Assembly (NCBI RefSeq): GCF_032452875.1
Contig: NC_083897.1
Location: forward strand, 7,980,854-8,044,853
Direction of reading: 5' to 3'
Source: Bos javanicus
Lineage: Eukaryota > Chordata > Mammalia > Artiodactyla > Bovidae
DNA: 64,000 bases
How positions within the stretch are numbered: position 1 is the stretch's first letter; the number at the start of each line of letters is the position of its first letter. A program made the translations under genes and the position numbers. Below are positions 10,149-20,510 of the stretch, piece by piece. The notes beneath the pieces were generated by a model, which made no database searches, had not been told where the DNA came from, and saw nothing but the letters and a program-made list of their open reading frames with translations.

Positions 10149-11159
10149 TTTCAGTTTTCTAAAAATTATACTTTGACAGTGGACACGTAGCTATGGCAAA
10201 GGTGAAATACTCTTTAGGTGTTTAATTGAACAGTGGATATCAACGAGAGGGCTGAGGCAAGTGAGGAGAATGATGGGTGCCATAAGGTAACGACAGCTGA
10301 AAGAAAGGTTCATGAGGATGTTAAAAATATCCCCGGGGGACTGCCAGACATGACTTGGTGAAGCAAACATTTTACCTAAAGTTCCTGATTTCGTCTTGAT
10401 TGTGAAGGCAGAAGGAACTGAGAAAAGGGAAGCTGTCCAAGTTTCACTGAGACATTATTTCCAAACCTTTTCATGGAAACTTCTAATTGGATATCCTTTG
10501 GCCAACTCGAACTCATGTCTAAAACTGTACTTCTTTTTCCACTCAAACTTATTTCTACCATTTTCCCCACTTCTTGAATGGCAACTCTTCTCACCCAGTC
10601 CTTCAAGCCTGAAACTGAAAAGTCATCCTGGACTTCTCTAGGCTCTACATATAATCGATATGGTCAACGTAAATAAAAAGGTAAACTGAGACAGCCTCAA
10701 TTTACCAGAAATTTAGTTTATTTGCGAATAGCAGAGAAATTGCAATTCAAGAAATGCAAGCTGTATCAAGCTACAGGTGAGTCCCTTGAGGGTTCAGGGT
10801 GGGCTCCATTTACGGGCAAGGAGTGCAAAGAGGAGGATGTCCAGCCAGAGTGCAAGCAGCAAGTTCACTGGCTTGAGGATGGGGAGAGATATTCGTTGGT
10901 CAGGAGATAAGTCTCTGTTCTCTGGAAGTCAGGCATTTATAGGAAATCAGTCTCTCGGTTAAGTTCCATTCTTCTGAGGACACATGCCTGAGATTCTCTA
11001 TTTCCAATCCTCCAGTTCCATTTCAGGTTGAAACCCTCTCACAGTACCCAAGTCTTAACTAATTCTGTCTCATAAACATTTTCCCCTTCCTGCTACTGTT
11101 TTAATTCAGTTCTTTATCACCTCTCGCTTGATTAGCCTCCTCACCTGACTTAGGTTTCA
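10149..11159. other. Unassigned, possible antisense LTR remnant
   Basis: No coding sequence is recognised. Around 10692-10990, agtttatttgcgaatagcag followed by gagagatattcgttggtcag has the look of an antisense LTR R-U5 and body. Ends and family are not determinable by eye. Confidence 0.35.
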
Positions 11160-11665
11160 GCTTTCTTATCACTCATCCTGCCCGTCTAGTTTATACAATG
11201 TTGCCAGTTTCACCTCATTAAAAAATATTATAATCATGTTACTCCTCTGATTAAAACCCTTCAAGGGGTGGGGGATGGGGGGAAACCCTTCAAGGGAAGC
11301 CAGTGTAGAAGTGGAGTTGATGGAATTTGATAACCAAGTGAGTTAAGCAATCCAGGATGTGAAAAGAATCTTTAACGTTTTTACTGCCTATAGGGTAAAG
11401 TCCAGTCCAGGCTCATAACACTAAGGCGATTTACACCTGCTCTCAATTTACTTTATCAGCCTCATCTGAAGATGAGACTCCCTAACAAACACCCTATACT
11501 ATGATTATATCGCACTTCTCTCCATGCTCTTCATGCTTCCTAGTCTTTGTGGCCACTGTTCCCTTTGTCCCAAATGACCTCATCTCTCTTCTCTGCTAAG
11601 TACATTCCCATTTACCTGTCAAACTCTTCCAGGTGGAACTCACTGGTGTCTCCTTAAGTTTGGCA
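11160..11665. mobile_element. Ancient L2-like LINE remnant
   Basis: Phrases such as tctgattaaaacccttcaag, tatagggtaaagtccagtcc and ctctccatgctcttcatgct follow the order of the common L2-class 3' consensus in mammals. The copy is strongly diverged and carries a local duplication at 11254-11296. Confidence 0.55.
11254..11296. repeat. 14 bp direct repeat flanking a G-rich spacer
   Basis: aaacccttcaaggg occurs at 11254-11267 and 11283-11296, separated by a G-rich 15-mer. It looks like a small local tandem duplication inside the L2-like remnant. Confidence 0.85.
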
Positions 11666-11829
11666 CCATAGATGCCTTAATCCTGACACTGGTAGCCCTT
11701 GACCTGCTTACCAGCCAACTGGTGGTCACAACTCAATGTCCTCCTCCACCATGTGACAATAAAAGGCAATATCTGACCCTAGACAGGCTCCTGTACTGGG
11801 GTGGGGTAAGGGAATACTTAAAGGACATT

Positions 11830-12235
11830 ATTAGGTCAACTGCTAAAATTGGAATATGGGATAATAGATTAAAGTATTGTATCATGGAAAATCCCTTATG
11901 GTCCAGTGGTTAGGACTCTGTCTTCCATTGCAGGTGGCAAGGGTCCAATCCCTGGTCAGAGAGCTAAGATCCCACAAGCTGTGTGGAGTGGCCAAAAATA
12001 ATAAAGTGTTGTATCAATGTAAATTTCTGAAGTTGATAATTGGATTGTGGTTAAAGTAACAGAATATTACCATACTCTTCAGAAATATGCACTGAAGTAT
12101 TTAGGGGTGAAGGGCAATGATATGTAATTCTCCCCAACAGTTCAGGAGAAAAGATAGACAGAGAGATAGGTAGATCATACAAATGATAAAGCACATGGGG
12201 TAAAAAGTTAACAAGTGAATCTGGGGTAAAGATGC
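11830..12235 (+). mobile_element. L1M 3' UTR fragment
   Basis: Sense-oriented old L1 3' untranslated sequence (gaagtatttaggggtgaagg, and a wait-length match of the block later repeated near 36120-36600), split by a CHR SINE. It continues weakly to about 12235. Confidence 0.7.
11885..12003 (+). mobile_element. CHR-type tRNA-Glu SINE
   Basis: Sense CHR (cccttatggtccagtggtta, ccctggtcagagagctaaga) inserted in the L1M. The near-identical direct repeats agtattgtatca (11873-11884) and agtgttgtatca (12004-12015) are its target-site duplication. Confidence 0.93.
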
Positions 12236-12690
12236 TCGAGGAGGTCATCAGGAGGAAATGACTGCCAGTTGACCCTGGGGTTGGACGAGCAATGGGAGGC
12301 TTCTTATCCCCTCCCCTGCTTGCTTGGAATGTACATTCTGCCCACTGCTCGCATAGCCAGAGGTGGTTCAAGGCCAGAGCTCTGAGAGAGTGAGGTATTG
12401 AGACCACCTGGACTGAATAAGTGACTGAGCCCAGTTTGGGCCTCTATGTAAACTTTTAAGATTCTGGCAGGTGGGTGTGGAGATGGGTTTGTTTGGGGAC
12501 CATCCAAGATGAGCCTCCTATGTAAGTTTCCTAACTTATAAAACCTCCTCCTACCAGTCTGGGGTGGTCTGCCTCTCTATTTGTTCTTTCCTTGCCCTCT
12601 GAGGACAAGGCACCAATCTCAGATTTCACCTGGAGAGCTCCAGAGGTTTTGAACCGACAAAAGGGTTTATAACTGTTCTTTAAACTATTC
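12236..12690. other. Unassigned non-coding DNA
   Basis: No recognised element or exon. The 118-codon minus-strand frame at 12051-12407 partly covers L1M sequence and is not protein-like. Confidence 0.4.
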
Positions 12691-12726
12691 CTTTAAAAAA
12701 ATGTATTGGCATCTAATTGCTTTACA

Positions 12727-12925
12727 GGACTTCACCAGTAACGAATCCACCAGCAGTGCAGGAGATATGGGTTCGATCCCTGGGTTGGGAAGATCCCTTG
12801 GAGGAGAAAATGGCAATCCACTCCAGTATTCTTGCCTGGAGAATCCCTATGGACAGAGGAGCCTGGTGGGCTACAGTCCATGGGGTCTCAAAGAGTCAGA
12901 CAAGGCTGAAGTAACTGAGCATGCA
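12727..12925 (+). mobile_element. Bov-tA SINE
   Basis: tRNA-Glu head (ggacttcaccagtaacgaat), B-box gggttcgatccctggg, Bov-A body to aggctgaagtaactgagc. It sits inside the L1 3' region. Confidence 0.93.
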
Positions 12926-13052
12926 CAGTTGCTTAACAATGTTGTGTTAGTTTCTGCTGTACAGCAAAGTGAACCAGTTATACATATGCATATATCCCTT
13001 CATTTCTAGATTTCCTCCCCATTTAAGTGACCACAGAGCATTGAGTAGAGTT

Positions 13053-13258
13053 CCCTCTGAGTGCATGCATGCTAAGTCACTTCAGTTGTGTCTTGACTCT
13101 TTGTGACCCCATGGACTGTAGCATGCCAGGCTCCTTTGTCTATGGGATTCTCCAGGCAAGAATACTGGAGTGGGTTGCCATGCCCTCCTCCAGGGGATCT
13201 TCCCAACCTGGGGACTGAACCCGCATCTCTTACATCTCTAGCACCACCTGGGAAACCT
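13053..13258 (-). mobile_element. Bov-tA SINE
   Basis: Antisense copy from catgctaagtcacttcagtt to caccacctgggaaacc. L1 sequence flanks both ends, with the similar repeats agagttccct and agagctccct, suggesting a decayed target-site duplication. Confidence 0.92.
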
Positions 13259-13307
13259 AGAGCTCCCTGTGTTATAACAGAAAGTTCTCATTAGTTATCT
13301 ATTTTAT

Positions 13308-13332
13308 ACATTATATATATATAGTCTGTATA

Positions 13333-13372
<40 letters not shown>

Positions 13373-13373
13373 G
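13308..13373. repeat. (TA)n/(TG)n microsatellite
   Basis: tatatatatata, then a TG run of about nine units, then a TA run. It abuts the head of the next Bov-tA. Likely length-polymorphic and prone to Z-DNA or cruciform structure. Confidence 0.9.
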
Positions 13374-13786
13374 CTGTCCCTAGTGGCTCAGCTGGTAAAG
13401 AGTCTGCCTGCAATACAGGAATGAAAGAAAGAAAGTGAAGTCACTCAGTCATGTCCGACTCTTTGCGACCCCGTGGACTGTAGCCCACCAGGTTCCTCCG
13501 TCCATGGGATTCTCCAGGCAAGAACACTGGAGTGGGTTGCCATTTCCTTCCCCAGGGGATCTTCCTGACCCAGGGATCGAACCCAGGTCTCCTTCATTGC
13601 AGGCAGATGCTTTAACCTCTGAGCCACCAGGGAAGCCCAGGAGACCTGGGTTCGATCCCTGGGTCAGGAAGGTCCCCTGGAGAAGGAAATAGTAACCCAC
13701 TTCAGTATTCTTGCCTGGAGAATTCCATGGACAGAGGAAGCTGGTGGGCTACAGTCCATGCAGTCACAAAGAGTCGGACACTACTG
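13374..13786 (+). mobile_element. Bov-tA SINE interrupted by another Bov-tA
   Basis: The head (gctgtccctagtggctcagc to gcctgcaatacagga) ends at about 13421 and resumes at about 13638 with gagacctgggttcgatccct, ending ggacactactgagtgac. The break lies in the tRNA-derived part, exactly where an opposite-strand copy is inserted. Confidence 0.93.
13422..13637 (-). mobile_element. Bov-tA SINE nested in Bov-tA
   Basis: A complete antisense Bov-tA beginning with an atgaaagaaagaaagtgaag tail and ending gccaccagggaagcc. A short direct repeat, cagga, occurs on both sides. It is less mutated than its host, consistent with being younger. Confidence 0.92.
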
Positions 13787-13792
13787 AGTGAC

Positions 13793-13822
<30 letters not shown>
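13787..13822. repeat. (TA)n(TG)n microsatellite
   Basis: About nine TA units followed by seven or eight TG units at the tail of the host Bov-tA. It probably grew from the SINE tail. Confidence 0.9.
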
Positions 13823-13823
<1 letters not shown>

Positions 13824-14008
13824 CAATCCCCACCTTCCAATTCATCCCACCCCTTCTCTTTATACTATTCTTATTCTAGCACTTTTGCTGTATGTTTGAA
13901 ATTATCTCCAAATAAAAAGTTTTTAAAATCATACAATAATACCTTTATCAGAGTACTTATATTGTGATTGTGGCTCCAGTAGCCTATGAGCAATCACAGA
14001 TATGGACT

Positions 14009-14244
14009 GCTGCTACTGCTGCTGCTAAGTCGCTTCAGTCGTGTCCAACTCTGTGCGACCCCATAGATGGCAGCCCACCAGGTTCCTCTGTCCTTCACTT
14101 TCTGCATGAAAGTGAAAAGTGAAAGTGAAGTCGCTCAGTTGTGTCCAACTCTTCACGACCCCATGGACTGCAGCCTACCAGGCTCCTCCGCCCATGGGAT
14201 TTTCCAGGCAAGAGTACTGGAGTGGGGTGCCATTGCCTTCTCCG
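14009..14244 (-). mobile_element. Bov-A2 SINE with internal deletion
   Basis: Two antisense Bov-A monomers with a CTG-repeat head and the GTGAAAAGTGAAAGTGAAG linker. The first monomer lacks its second half. An 11 bp target-site duplication, agatatggact, flanks it (13998-14008 and 14245-14255). Confidence 0.95.
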
Positions 14245-14255
14245 AGATATGGACT

Positions 14256-14886
14256 ATGATCCATCATTTCCAGGGAGCATGCCTTCACAGGACAGGACAA
14301 ATGGTAGGTATGCTATGCATGCTTATTGATTGACCATAAGCATTAGCAAATGCGTTCCCTGCAAAGGGCGTACTGATAAGGGTTAATCTCCTGGGTGATG
14401 TGTTAGAGGTTCAAGCAAGTTAAGAAATGTCTGCTGGTGCTCACAGCAAAACCATTTATAGGTTTCTTGATGTTATCGCCTCTTGCCTTTAGGGGTTGGT
14501 TTGACATTACAGGGATACTTCTGCAAAGGAAATATCATGGATTCCTCAATTCTGAGTATGTTAAGGCTTTCCTAAAGTAAAGCCCAAACTGTGTTATGCT
14601 GATTGTGTTGAAATTTTAAAGCCCAAACTGTGTTGTACAGCCTGTGTTGAAATTTACCATTTCCTGTTGTTTCTATAATTGAGCAGACACCCTGAAAAAT
14701 TTGTGAACACTCCCATACCACCTTCACAAAAAGGTACGATTGTAAGCCCCAAAGAGGTCACATGATTCACAGAGGCAACTATTCAAACAAGTGCCTGCTC
14801 CATCACACCTGCCTCTAATTAAGAAAATGACTCATCAGTACTCCATGATGGGTAATTTTTTTTAGTGGTGCTTTTCTTTTTAAGCT
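14256..14886. other. Unassigned non-coding DNA with a local duplication
   Basis: No repeat family or exon is recognised. It contains a 39 bp tandem duplication, listed separately. Confidence 0.4.
14579..14655. repeat. 39 bp imperfect tandem duplication
   Basis: Two adjacent units beginning aaagcccaaactgtgtt (14579 and 14618), both ending tgtgttgaaattt, with several internal differences. It is unrelated to any repeat family I recognise. Confidence 0.9.
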
Positions 14887-15064
14887 CTTTATTTATTTAT
14901 TTGGCTGCATCTGGTCTTAGTTGTGGCACATGGGATCATCCAGCTTCCTTGCGTCATGTGGGATCTTTAGTTGCGTGTGAGATCTAATTCCCCAAGCAGG
15001 GATCAAACCGGACCCCCTGCATTACGAGCATGGAGTCTCAGCACTGGATCACCAGGGAAGTCCC
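14887..15064 (-). mobile_element. CHR-type tRNA-Glu SINE
   Basis: Antisense: tttatttatttggctgcatc at the tail end, atgggatcatccagcttcct in the body, and ggatcaccagggaagtccct at the tRNA-derived end. Confidence 0.9.
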
Positions 15065-15129
15065 TGTTTTTAGTACTGCTTTTGACTATCAAAGAACCAT
15101 AATACAATCATTCATTAAATTTTAAATAA

Positions 15130-15580
15130 AATTTGTTGAGTATCTACTATTTGAGGGGTAGTGTCCTGGTCACTTGGAGAAGGCAATGGCACCCCACTCC
15201 AGTACTCTTGCCTGGAAAATCCCATGGATGGAGGAGCCTGGTAGGCTGCAGTCCATGGGGTCGCTAGGAGTCGGACACGACTGAGTGACTTCACTTTCAC
15301 TTTTCACTTTCATGCACTGGAGAAGGAAATGGCAACCCACTCCAGTGTTCTTGCCTGGAGAATCCCAGGGACAGGGGAGCCTGGTGGGCTGCTGTCTATG
15401 GGGTCGCACAGAGTCGGACAGGACTGAAGCGACTTAGCAGCAGCAGCAGCAGCAGTCCTGGTCACTGAGGATACAGTAGTGAACAAAACAGTGTCCTGGT
15501 GTCATGGATGTTACAGTCCGGTAGGGGAGACAGACATAAGACAAGCAAGCACATCAAAGATTACTTTTGAAAAATTCAAA
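15130..15580 (+). mobile_element. Ancient interspersed repeat split by Bov-A2
   Basis: The pieces ttgttgagtatctactattt and cactgaggatacagtagtga, gttacagtccggtaggggag belong to a widely dispersed old mammalian repeat also seen near 28905, 46815, 56010 and 63855. I cannot assign the exact family (MIR/L2-age). Confidence 0.6.
15175..15454 (+). mobile_element. Bov-A2 SINE, full dimer
   Basis: Two intact Bov-A monomers joined by cactttcacttttcactttc, with an (AGC)n tail. The 12 bp target-site duplication gtcctggtcact lies at 15163-15174 and 15455-15466. Confidence 0.97.
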
Positions 15581-16230
15581 ATTTCAAGAAAAATATAATA
15601 GATTCCTGGGCATAAGGCTCAGTGTTTCTGGAAATTATTTCTTTAGGAAATTTGAGTGTATACATTTTGTGGTTTCACAAAATTATCAGTTAGAGAGTCT
15701 ATATATTAGTATCTCCTTCTTGAATTGAAAATTAGTGCTATTGACTTGTCATTAATAGAAGTAATGGAATTAATTCTTCAGGAATTTTCTCAGTAATATA
15801 TGAATGAACCTGTGTCAGTTAAAACATCCAGCAGGAACAAATGACACACTCAAATGTTTTGAAAGAATCATTTGATAAGGCATCTATTTACAAAATTTAG
15901 ATAGGGTATAGAGAATCCACAAGTGATATTCCAAACCTGAAGCTAGTAAGGCTGTTAACAGTCTTAAACCTGAAGCAGCAAAGGGAGAGAGTGATTTCTT
16001 GAACTTGGGTGTGGGGGAGAGCAAGCACCAGGTGGCAAGGGCTACGAGACAAGAAGAGTTATGACCTTCAGGTGACAGAAAGAGCCAGCTTACTTCCAGA
16101 CACCTCTCAGGGAAAAAAAAAATTCATAGAAATAAGTACCCCAGTTTCATTCTTCTGCATCCTTGCCATTTCTTGCCAGTCTTCCCCATTGGCCAAGCCG
16201 CACTGGAAACCAGATGCAATGGGGCTCACC
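15581..16230. other. Unassigned non-coding DNA
   Basis: AT-rich sequence with no recognised element. The part 15800-16100 (vertebrate-repeat-like, LTR-ish wording) could be an old LTR remnant but has no clear ends. Confidence 0.35.
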
Positions 16231-16235
16231 AATGC

Positions 16236-16283
16236 ATTGAGTTGGCCAAAAAGTTCATTTGGGTTTTTCTATAACATCTTACC
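16236..16283 (+). mobile_element. Mariner-type MITE fragment
   Basis: Contains gagttggccaaaaagttcat followed by ttgggtttttctataacatc, matching one inverted terminus of the palindromic mariner MITE found intact at 18096-18174. The second terminus is absent. Confidence 0.8.
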
Positions 16284-16303
16284 ATCAATATATATGGGCT
16301 GGT

Positions 16304-16525
16304 ACAGAGCAGAGTGAGGCTTCCCAGGTGGCAGAGCAGAGTGAGGCTTCCCAGGTGGCAATAGTGGTAAATAACCTGCCTCCCACTGCAGGAGACAGAT
16401 CCCCTGGAGAAGGAAATGGCACCCCACTCCAGTATTCTTGCCTGGAGAATCCCATGGGCAGAGGAGCCTGGTGGGCTATGGTCCATAGGATCGCAGAGTC
16501 AGACACGACTGAAGCGACTGAGCAT
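16304..16525 (+). mobile_element. Bov-tA SINE with duplicated head
   Basis: The segment agcagagtgaggcttcccag occurs twice in tandem at the left end. The right end is followed by gagcagagtgg. The target-site duplication gagcagagtg therefore seems to have been copied together with the SINE head. The rest of the element is ordinary to acacgactgaagcgactgag. Confidence 0.92.
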
Positions 16526-16639
16526 GCAGGCATCGAGCAGAGTGGAGAACACATCAAGAGGAGCAAATCATGAAAGGAAATGCAGCACAGGTTCCCATTA
16601 CTCTTTTCTCATCACAGCCTAGGTCTTTAATATTAATTT

Positions 16640-16793
16640 TTAAGTTATTTATTTGGCTGGGCCAGGTCTTAGTTGCAGCATGCAAACTCTTAGTTATAGC
16701 ATGTGGGATCTAGTCCCCTGACAAGGGATCGAACTCAGATCCCCTGCACTGGGAGTGTGGAGTCTTAGCCACTGGACCACCAGGGAAGTCCCA
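16640..16793 (-). mobile_element. CHR-type tRNA-Glu SINE
   Basis: Antisense: gttatttatttggctgggcc, agcatgtgggatctagtccc and ccactggaccaccagggaag. Confidence 0.9.
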
Positions 16794-17418
16794 CCTAGGT
16801 CTTGAACTGTTTGCTTCAACCTACACTGCATTTTATTTTCTGACCGGTTTCTGACCTTATCATCTCACAACCCCCTTTTCTTATGTAAAACTGAAGGTCA
16901 TCTTTGGAAGCTGATGCTTCTCACTGCTTCTTACTTGTGACTTCTGGCTTCCCTTCCTCCCTCATCCCATGGACTAAGATGTTTTCATCTGTTCTGGATA
17001 ACCTTGCCCAGTTCACTCTGGAACACTGAGCAAAGGTGCTCAGAGCAAGAACCCCTGTTATATTTGCTTCAGCCTTGTGAGTGGTGACAGGATGTGACAG
17101 GTGAAATGGGAAGCGCTTATTTGTGTCAGACAAATAACTCAGTCATCACTCCAGTTCTGTTTACCTCCATCCCTCTGTCTTGCCTGACAGCCGCACCTAT
17201 GAGTAGATTAGGATCCTGGAGAACAAACACACTGGACTCCAAACAAAGGTTCAAAGGATACCTCATCAGAGGTGAGAAGAGGAGCAACTGGGGAGACTAT
17301 ATGAACTTGAGGAACTAGTATTTCTTGCCCATACTGGATGAGGACATTTTTAAAGAGGGCAGGCTCGTAAAGAGTTCTGGCATGCCTGGGAAAGACAAAC
17401 TCCAATTGCAATGTAGTC
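16794..17418. other. Unassigned non-coding DNA
   Basis: No recognised element or exon. Open frames are short and mutually overlapping. Confidence 0.4.
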
Positions 17419-17429
17419 GTTACCTCTGG

Positions 17430-17663
17430 CACCCCACTCCAGTACTCCTGCCTGGACGGAGGAGCCTGGAAGGCTGCAGTCCATGGGGTCGCTGAGGGTC
17501 GGACATGACTGAGCGACTTCACTTTCCTGCATTGGAGAAGGAAATGGCAACCCACTCCAGTGTTCTTGCCTGGAGAATCTCAGGGACGGGGGAGCCTGGT
17601 GGGCTGCCGTCTATGGGGTCACACAGAGTCAGACACGACTGAAGTGACTTAGCAGCAGCAGCA
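17430..17663 (+). mobile_element. Bov-A2 SINE, 5'-truncated
   Basis: Begins inside the first monomer (accccactccagtactcc), which also has an internal deletion, then a complete second monomer and an AGC tail. The target-site duplication gttacctctgg lies at 17419-17429 and 17664-17674. Confidence 0.95.
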
Positions 17664-17674
17664 GTTACCTCTGG

Positions 17675-18093
17675 AGCGGGAAGATAAAGAGATCCAGAAG
17701 TACAGAGGGAGCTCCAAATGGGGCTATATTTTATTTCTTAATAACTGAAAATCTGAAGCATGTATAAGAAAATTCTAGAATTTCATGGTGGGGTGCTAAT
17801 TATGAAATGCTTTGTACTCTTCTCTATGTGGCAAATACAGTCGAGGAGAGGAGAACGGGGGGAGGGGGCTGCACCCCACACATGACCAAGGAAAGCAGAC
17901 ATGATGGAAAGAATAGTGTAATTAAATTATCTGTCTGCTAGTCCCCAGTGGTGTTCTGGGAGTGTGTTCCTTCAGTCCAGCCACAGGCAGAGGCCTCATG
18001 GGTGCTCTGAAATCATGATGACACTAGCAGTTTGGAGACCTGATGAAGTTTGTATTCCTAGCTTTGCTCTACAAAGGAGGTAGTTCCATGTAG
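17675..18093. other. Unassigned non-coding DNA
   Basis: No recognised element. A purine-rich stretch (gaggagaggagaacggggg) lies near 17845. Confidence 0.4.
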
Positions 18094-18095
18094 TA

Positions 18096-18174
18096 TTGGG
18101 TTGGCCAAAAAGTTCGTTTGAGGTTTTCTGTATGATGTTATGGAAAAACCCAAACGAACTTCTAGCCAACCCAA
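18096..18174. mobile_element. Intact palindromic mariner MITE
   Basis: 79 bp element with near-perfect inverted repeats (ttgggttggccaaaaagttc at the left, gaacttctagccaacccaa at the right) and an intact TA target-site duplication (18094-18095 and 18175-18176). It carries only the termini and depended on a mariner transposase from elsewhere. Confidence 0.93.
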
Positions 18175-18176
18175 TA

Positions 18177-18310
18177 GCTAGAGGCCAGTCTGATAAAGCC
18201 AGCCTGCTCAGGTTTAGGTCTTGGCTTGGGCACTTTCTGGCTGTGTCACTTCACCCCTCTGTATCTCAGTTTCCTCATCTGTAAAACGTGATGAGAATGT
18301 CAACCCAGGT
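18177..18310 (+). mobile_element. MIR SINE
   Basis: Core features: ggcactttctggctgtgtca, then ctcagtttcctcatctgtaa and a degraded 3' part. Ancient tRNA-derived mammalian SINE. Confidence 0.85.
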
Positions 18311-18608
18311 CAAGAGGTTGTTGAGAAGAGTATGGCCACAGACTGAATTTTATTCTGTTTTTATGCTTTTCTTCTCTCAGACAAGCTGAAGTAATGGGAA
18401 CAGTCCTCTCCACAGGGATTGGAACACTTTTTCTGTAAAGGACCAGATAGAAAACATTTGAGGCTTTGTGGGCCATGTGGTCTCTACCCCAATTACTCAG
18501 CTCTGGTGTTGTGCTGAGAAAGCAGCCATTGACAATATATAAACAAACGAGTGTGGCTGTGTTCCAATAAAACTTTACTCATAAAAATAGGCAGCGGGCT
18601 CATGGGCT

Positions 18609-18925
18609 ATGGCTTCCCTGGTAACTCAGCTGGTAAAGAATCTGCCTGCAATGCCGGAGACCCCAGTTTGATTCCTGGGTCAGGAAGATCCGCTGGAGAA
18701 GGGAGAGGCTACCCACTCCAGTATTCTTGGGCTTCCCTGGTGACTCAGCTGGTAAACAATCTGCCTGCAATGTGGGAAACCTGAGTTAGATTCCTGGGCT
18801 TGAGAAGATCCCCTGGAGAAGAGAAAAGCTACCCACTCCAGTACTCTGGCCTGGGGAATTCCATGGACTGTATAGTCCATGGGATCGCAAAAAGTTGGAC
18901 ATGACTGAGTGACTTTCACTTTCAT
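18609..18925 (+). mobile_element. Bov-tA SINE with duplicated 5' half
   Basis: Two Bov-tA heads in the same orientation (18611 ggcttccctggtaactcagc and 18730 gcttccctggtgactcagct). The first stops in the Bov-A part at cagtattcttg and the second runs to the end. The flanking repeat is catgggct. This is either insertion of one copy into another or an unequal-exchange tandem. Confidence 0.9.
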
Positions 18926-18963
18926 GGGCTCTAGTGTGTCAACTCTTTCTGTAGCATGTTTTA

Positions 18964-19435
18964 TTTATTTTTAATATTCGTTTACATTATGGTTTATTAT
19001 AGAATATTGTATATAGTGCCTTGTGCTATACAGTAGGTCCTTGATGTTTATCCATTCTATATATAATAGTTTGTATAGTAGATATTTGTAGATAGTTTGT
19101 ATCTGCTAATCCCAAACTCCTAATCCATTCCTTTCATCACCCCTCCTCCCCCATGGCAACCATTAGTTTGTTCTCATATCTGTGAGTCTGTTTCTCTTTT
19201 GTTATGTTCACTAGTTTGTTGTATTTTTTAGACTCCACGTATGAGTGATAGCATACAGTATTTGTCTGACTTGCTTCACTTAGCATAATGCCCTCCGAGT
19301 ATATCCATGTTGCTGCAAATGGCAAAATTCCATTCTTTTTTATGGTTGAGTAATATATGTATGTGTATGCGTATATACATATACACATATGCTTTATCCA
19401 TTCCTCTGTCGATGGATATTTAGGTTGCTTCCATG
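18964..19435 (-). mobile_element. L1 LINE 3' end, 5'-truncated
   Basis: Antisense L1: last part of ORF2 plus 3' UTR. The minus-strand frame at 19137-19445 keeps the ORF2 C-terminal wording (YYSTIKKNGILPFAATW, MLSEASQTN). A 16 bp target-site duplication, tctgtagcatgtttta, lies at 18948-18963 and 19436-19451, so this is one independent insertion. Confidence 0.93.
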
Positions 19436-19451
19436 TCTGTAGCATGTTTTA

Positions 19452-19976
19452 AATGCTTGGACACTCCACTTCTCTCTCAGAATGATGGCCTAGGCTATTT
19501 GAGCAGAGTGACACATGTCCCTAGGCCCTGGTTGTACCCTTGCAAACCTATACTGTACCTCCCTTCAAAAAAGCAAAAAGTATGTTTTCTTAACACAAGC
19601 TGGGACCACACCTCTGCCTTCCTTAGCAGAGTCTGCTTGTGACCTTCCAGTTGAATTACCCCAAGACTCAGGGCTTGGTCCCTATCAAGAAGCTTAAAGC
19701 AATCTCACTTCAGCCACACCATTGCTACTTTAGAAAATTCTCCATTCTTACTGAGGAAATATGGAAAAGCTCTAATTGGGATACGTAAAGCCCGCCCAGA
19801 ACTCAGGGTGCACAGTCCACAAGAATTCGATCATAAATAATAGCATGTCAGACATTAGTTAGGTAGAAGCCAGACACACACAGAGAAGGCCACTGTCTAA
19901 AAAAAGGCCAGTTTACCTCTTCCCAGTGTGCCAGGGGATAGCCATAGTCCATACCATTATCTCTAGCACAGTCAGG
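19452..19976. other. Unassigned non-coding DNA
   Basis: No recognised element or exon. Confidence 0.4.
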
Positions 19977-20055
19977 ATCAGTTCAGTTGCTCAGTCATGT
20001 CCAACTCTTTGCAATCCCATGGACTACAGCATGCCAGTCTTCCCTGTCCATTACC
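19977..20055 (-). mobile_element. BovB/Bov-A tail fragment
   Basis: The antisense 3' terminus of BovB (gatcagttcagttgctcagt, ctttgcaatcccatggacta), about 80 bp only. Confidence 0.85.
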
Positions 20056-20510
20056 ACTTCCTCTAGCACATACCCCAGGAAATATCATCAGCCAAGAAGA
20101 CATGGCACAACATCACTGCCAAGGACAGGACCCACTTACATACCCAGGCAGCACTTCCCAAATCAGTTTGTGTCCAGACCTGGATTTACATCCAACCATC
20201 AGCTAGACATACTGTGAGACAACAGCCCCTGACACCCAGTCATATTGCCCTGAGGGGGCTGGCCTTGCTGAGACCAGAGCATGGACACCTCCACACTCAG
20301 CACACCCTTGCCTAACTCCCTTCATAGGGCAAGACGAGGAAGTAACCAAGACAGACTCAAGCCACATCCAGATACAGAGGCCCCGGCTCAACACCATGCA
20401 GAATGGTCTCAGCTTAATCCCACGACTTCATGTGCACACTTACTGGACACAAGGTCCCCAAAATAAGGCTCAGGCCTGGCTCAGCTCCAGGCGCTTTTGA
20501 ATAAATAAAT
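20056..20510. other. Unassigned flank of inverted-repeat arm B
   Basis: Unique-looking sequence with no repeat recognised. It has no counterpart next to arm A, so the inner boundary of the duplication is at about 20511. Confidence 0.4.

Larger units (their letters stand above)
12691..13860 (-). mobile_element. L1 3' region split by several SINEs
   Basis: Antisense L1 pieces at about 12691-12726, 12926-13052, 13259-13312 and 13823-13860 join into the same 3' sequence as the intact copy near 9961-10140 (tttctgctgtacagcaaagt; then ccaattcatcccaccc). The gaps hold two Bov-tA insertions plus a nested Bov-tA pair. TG/TA microsatellites lie at the junctions. Confidence 0.85.

Noticed and set aside
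16115..16128. A-run as the tail of a processed pseudogene
   Set aside because: No upstream coding similarity, no poly(A) signal at the right distance and no flanking duplication were found.
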